From NCBI GenBank assembly GCA_028287105.1, contig JAQBQH010000355.1, positions 1-37,439 on the forward strand: 37,439 bases of DNA. The letters are read 5' to 3'. Shown here piece after piece: positions 34,450-37,439 of the stretch. The stretch is from Myxococcales bacterium (lineage in GTDB: Bacteria > Myxococcota_A > Polyangia > Palsa-1104). Position numbers and translations under genes: made by a program. The notes beneath the pieces were generated by a model that worked only from the letters and a program-made list of their open reading frames with translations, was not told the DNA's origin and did no database searches. Every line of letters starts with the position of its first letter. Positions within the stretch are counted from its first letter, which is position 1.

Positions 34450-37387
34450 GCGCGTCACATACTTGTTAACGTTGCTCGCGAGCATGGGCGCGGGCTGCAA
34501 CAATGGCAGTCCGCTCGACGGAGCGCTACCCGATTTGCCGCCCGAAGGCGGCGCGGCGCTCGCGGCAGCGGGGCGGCTCGATGGCGCCAACTACGACCAG
34601 GAGCGCGTCACCGGCCCGGCGTCGCAGGGGCTCGTCGGCGATTACTTCATGCGCAACGACAAGGTGCGCATCGTCGTGCAGGCGCCCAACCGCGCCATCG
34701 GGCCCTGTCCGTTCGGCGGCAACGTCATCGACGCCGATCGGCTCGTCGCGCCCGCCGGCGATCAGCTCGGCGAGGTCTCGCTCTTCTTGCAGCTCGGCCG
34801 CACCATCGCCTTCGACCGCGCGGAGGTCGTGCGCGACGGCAAGAAGGGCGGGCCGGCGGTGTTGCGCTTCTTCGGGCACGACGCGAAGAACGACTTCATC
34901 GACGTGCCGGGCCTGGGCGGCTTCGCGCTGGCCGTGCAGGACGACTATCGCGCCGACATCGATCTCAAGGTCCAGGCGGCGGTCACGTACATCCTCATGC
35001 CGGGCGAGTCCAAGCTCCGCATGATCTACACCTTGTATAACGGCTCCGGCGGCGACGAGCGCACCACCTGGGGCACGCTCAGCGACACGGGCGCGCGCAT
35101 CGAAGCATTCCACGTCGGCGCGGGATTCGGCGAATCGGAGATCAGCGAAGTGGTCAGCGGCGGTCTGCCGCCCGGCCCCTACGCGATCTTCCTCGGCGAC
35201 AACATCGGCTACGGGATCATCCCCATCGACGACCTGGGCGCGCCCTTCCCCGTCGCCGGCGTCGACGTCGAGATCTATGGCGTGACCGAATTGTCCGACG
35301 CGCTCGGCGACAAGGGGCAGACGCTGGCCATCCCGAAGAACGGCACCGTGACGCGCGAGATCGACTTCGTCGTCGGCACCGACGGCGCCGACGTGAGCGC
35401 GCAGTCGCTGGTGGCGCGCAAGGCGACGGTCATCCCGTTCTCGGGGACGACCGAGCCGGGCGCACGCGTCGCCGTCAGCGACGGCGCCGGCAAGGCGGTC
35501 ACCGTCGCGACCGCCGGCAGCGACGGCAAATACGCGGGCGCGCTCCCCGACGGCGATTACCAGATCCAGGCCGAAGGCGACGGCTATCGCCGCTCGCCGG
35601 CGCAGCCGCTGGCGCTGCACGGCTCGGCGGCGACTACCGATCTTCCGGTGCCGGCCTCGGCTCCGCTCTCGTTCACGATTCGCGACACGGCGGGCACGCC
35701 CATCCCGGGCAAGGTGAGCGTCGTCGGTGCTCCGCCCAACGCACCGGACCGCCGCTTCCGCGAGACGACCAAGGACCCCTTGCCCTACGGCGTCGCCGGC
35801 TGGGCGCTCTCGCGCGCCGGCGATTCGGCGCGAAACGATCAGTGGGACCATCCCATCGCGCTCGCGCCGGGGCAGTATCGCGTCGTCATCTCGCGCGGTC
35901 CCGAGTGGAGCCGCTTCGATCAGCTGATCACGCTGCCCGCCGGCGGCATGAAGGTCGATGCCGTCCTCGACCACGTGGCGCCGACGCCGGGCTACGTCGC
36001 CTGCGACTTCCATCAGCACACCTATATTTCGCCCGACGCGCCGGTGCCGCCGTCCGACCGCGTGATGAGCTACCTCGCCGACGGCGTCGACTTCATCAGC
36101 TCGTCGGAGCACGACGTCCACTTCGACTACCAGCCGCTGCTCGATTCGCTCGGCGTGCGAGGGCTCCTCGACTCCGCCATCGGCGTCGAGACGACGCCGT
36201 GGGACTACGGCCACTTCATCGGCTGGCCGCTCACTGTCGATCCGATGTCGCCAAACGGCGGCGCGCTCGACTGGGCCGGCGGCGAGATGGGGCTCAACCT
36301 CACGCCGGCCGACATCTTCGCCGGGCTGCGCAAGAGCGGCGCGCGCGTGGTGCAGGTCAACCATCCGCGCGCACCGGACGGGGCGTTCTCGAACTTCCAG
36401 CAGAACTTCGATCGCGCGGGGTTGAGCTTCGACTTCGGCGCCAGGGTGTTCGGCGCCAACGTGGCGGCGGCGCCGCTGTCGGCCGCGGTGCTCGGGCTGC
36501 CCGAAGGCGCGCCGCTCTTCAGCGACAAGTTCGACTCGGTCGAGGTCTACAACGGCTTCCACCTGGCCGCCGTCGCCGGAGAGCGTGTCGACGCGCTCGT
36601 CGACGCCAACATGCGCGACTGGATGAACTTCATCTCCTTCGGCTTCACGCCGACCGCCGTCGGTGATTCCGATTCGCACCAGTGGTACTCGGTGCCGGCC
36701 GGTCTGCCGCGCACGCTGGTGGCGGTGCCCGACGACTCGTTCGCGGCGCTGCAGGGCGGCGTCGCCGACGACGTCGCGGCCACGGTCTCGGGCATGGCGC
36801 CGCGCGACGTCATCGTCACCAACGGCCCCTTCCTGAAGATGACCGTCGACGGCATGGGCATCGGCCGCACCGTCGCCCACGCCGGCGCCGGGCCGCTCTC
36901 GATCCATGTCGAGGTGACCACGGCGTCGTGGGTCCCCGTCGACACCGTCGAGATCTTCGCCAACAACACGTTCGACGTGCCGGTCCCGAAGGGGACGACG
37001 CCGACGATGTCGCCGGTCCTCTGCTTCACCGTGCGCTCGCCGGCGACGGCGCGCTGCGCCGGTGCGCTCGGTGGGGCGCGGGCGCTGACCGTGACGACCG
37101 CGGGCGGTAAGTCGACCATCAGCATCGACATCACCGACGTGACCGCCGATCAGATCCTGGCGCGGCAGCGCGCCGGCGCCATGGGCAAGGACCTGTGGTT
37201 CGTGGCGCGCGCGTTCGGCGACGTCGGCATGTTCCCCACCATCCCCGCCGGCATCGACAAGACGGTCCCCGTCGCCGAGCTCATCGCCGGCAACCTCGCC
37301 GGCCGCGGCGTCGCGGCGCTCGCCTTCACCAACCCGATCTACGTCGACGTCGACGGCAACGGCTGGCGCGCCCCGTTCGCGCCGTAG
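34448..37387 (+). CDS. PHP-domain (CehA/McbA-like) lipoprotein
   Basis: A 979-aa lipoprotein (GAGC lipobox, Cys17). An N-terminal beta-rich region (about 40-330) is followed by two Ig/carboxypeptidase-regulatory-like modules (about 335-405 and 410-515). A PHP metallohydrolase domain of the CehA/McbA type spans about 516-860: DFHQHTY (H522, H524), SSEHDVH (H555, D556, H558), VNHPR (H639) and GDSDSH (D740, D742, H744) supply the expected metal ligands. It ends in a beta region. PHP domains hydrolyse phosphoester or carbamate bonds; the substrate is unknown. The start lies 6 nt after a TAGAGT box. It is probably an envelope hydrolase, and it ends 52 bases before the window edge. Confidence 0.9.
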   Translation: MRVTYLLTLLASMGAGCNNGSPLDGALPDLPPEGGAALAAAGRLDGANYDQERVTGPASQGLVGDYFMRNDKVRIVVQAPNRAIGPCPFGGNVIDADRLVAPAGDQLGEVSLFLQLGRTIAFDRAEVVRDGKKGGPAVLRFFGHDAKNDFIDVPGLGGFALAVQDDYRADIDLKVQAAVTYILMPGESKLRMIYTLYNGSGGDERTTWGTLSDTGARIEAFHVGAGFGESEISEVVSGGLPPGPYAIFLGDNIGYGIIPIDDLGAPFPVAGVDVEIYGVTELSDALGDKGQTLAIPKNGTVTREIDFVVGTDGADVSAQSLVARKATVIPFSGTTEPGARVAVSDGAGKAVTVATAGSDGKYAGALPDGDYQIQAEGDGYRRSPAQPLALHGSAATTDLPVPASAPLSFTIRDTAGTPIPGKVSVVGAPPNAPDRRFRETTKDPLPYGVAGWALSRAGDSARNDQWDHPIALAPGQYRVVISRGPEWSRFDQLITLPAGGMKVDAVLDHVAPTPGYVACDFHQHTYISPDAPVPPSDRVMSYLADGVDFISSSEHDVHFDYQPLLDSLGVRGLLDSAIGVETTPWDYGHFIGWPLTVDPMSPNGGALDWAGGEMGLNLTPADIFAGLRKSGARVVQVNHPRAPDGAFSNFQQNFDRAGLSFDFGARVFGANVAAAPLSAAVLGLPEGAPLFSDKFDSVEVYNGFHLAAVAGERVDALVDANMRDWMNFISFGFTPTAVGDSDSHQWYSVPAGLPRTLVAVPDDSFAALQGGVADDVAATVSGMAPRDVIVTNGPFLKMTVDGMGIGRTVAHAGAGPLSIHVEVTTASWVPVDTVEIFANNTFDVPVPKGTTPTMSPVLCFTVRSPATARCAGALGGARALTVTTAGGKSTISIDITDVTADQILARQRAGAMGKDLWFVARAFGDVGMFPTIPAGIDKTVPVAELIAGNLAGRGVAALAFTNPIYVDVDGNGWRAPFAP

Positions 37388-37439
37388 TTCGGTCAGTGAA
37401 GAACGAATAGCTTCGGGACGGCTGGGGTCGCGGACGCAG

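Overview
This is a GC-rich, gene-dense bacterial chromosome segment with almost no intergenic DNA; the largest gap is about 200 bp. The mix of genes suggests a myxobacterium-like (Myxococcota, formerly Deltaproteobacteria) genome: an FHA-GAF-adenylate cyclase, clustered histidine kinases and single-domain receivers, many lipoproteins, secreted Ig-repeat proteins, and GTG/TTG starts with 4-base stop/start overlaps. That taxonomic reading is inference from gene content and composition; there is no rRNA or marker gene to confirm it.

Layout, left to right. (1) 0.2-4.2 kb, minus strand: a hydantoinase B/oxoprolinase-type enzyme coupled to a small outer-membrane protein, behind an FHA-GAF-class III cyclase. 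(2) 4.3-7.9 kb, minus strand: a four-gene transport operon with its own promoter (KimA-like APC permease, 64-aa two-helix membrane protein, membrane-anchored UspA, double-RCK TrkA-like protein), read here as a candidate K+ or amino-acid transport system. (3) 7.9-12.7 kb, minus strand: a flippase-like membrane protein, a small single-pass protein, an orphan periplasmic substrate-binding protein, a HAMP-GAF histidine kinase and a CheY-like receiver, all translationally coupled. (4) 12.75-17.6 kb, minus strand: a TMTC-like membrane protein with TPRs, a DUF4342 protein, a large exported protein of unknown function and a PH-like protein. (5) 17.7-29.2 kb, minus strand: a seven-repeat Ig-like lipoprotein, an Ig-plus-beta-barrel protein, a FecR-domain lipoprotein, two histidine kinases, a REC-HK-REC hybrid kinase and a receiver, starting at an extended -10 promoter. 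Sections 3-5 form 16 codirectional genes over about 21 kb with no gap above about 70 bp.

(6) 29.4-31.2 kb, plus strand: a divergent REC-GGDEF-EAL cyclic-di-GMP protein whose receiver resembles those across the promoter. (7) 31.2-32.7 kb, minus strand: a collagen-like lipoprotein with a BclA-type C-terminal domain, a tRNA-Leu(CAG) and another single-domain receiver. (8) 32.7-37.4 kb: a cysteine-cluster protein coupled to a small lipoprotein (plus), a DUF218 protein (minus), and a 979-aa PHP-domain lipoprotein (plus).

The overall theme is envelope biology and signalling: lipoproteins, barrels and a possible glycan-lipid pair are interleaved with four histidine kinases, four stand-alone or fused receivers, a cAMP cyclase and a c-di-GMP enzyme. 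The most novel-looking items are the split KimA-like/UspA/RCK operon, the collagen/BclA-type lipoprotein, and the kinase-FecR-Ig-barrel-Ig-repeat block. No CRISPR array, IS element, transposase or integrase was seen.
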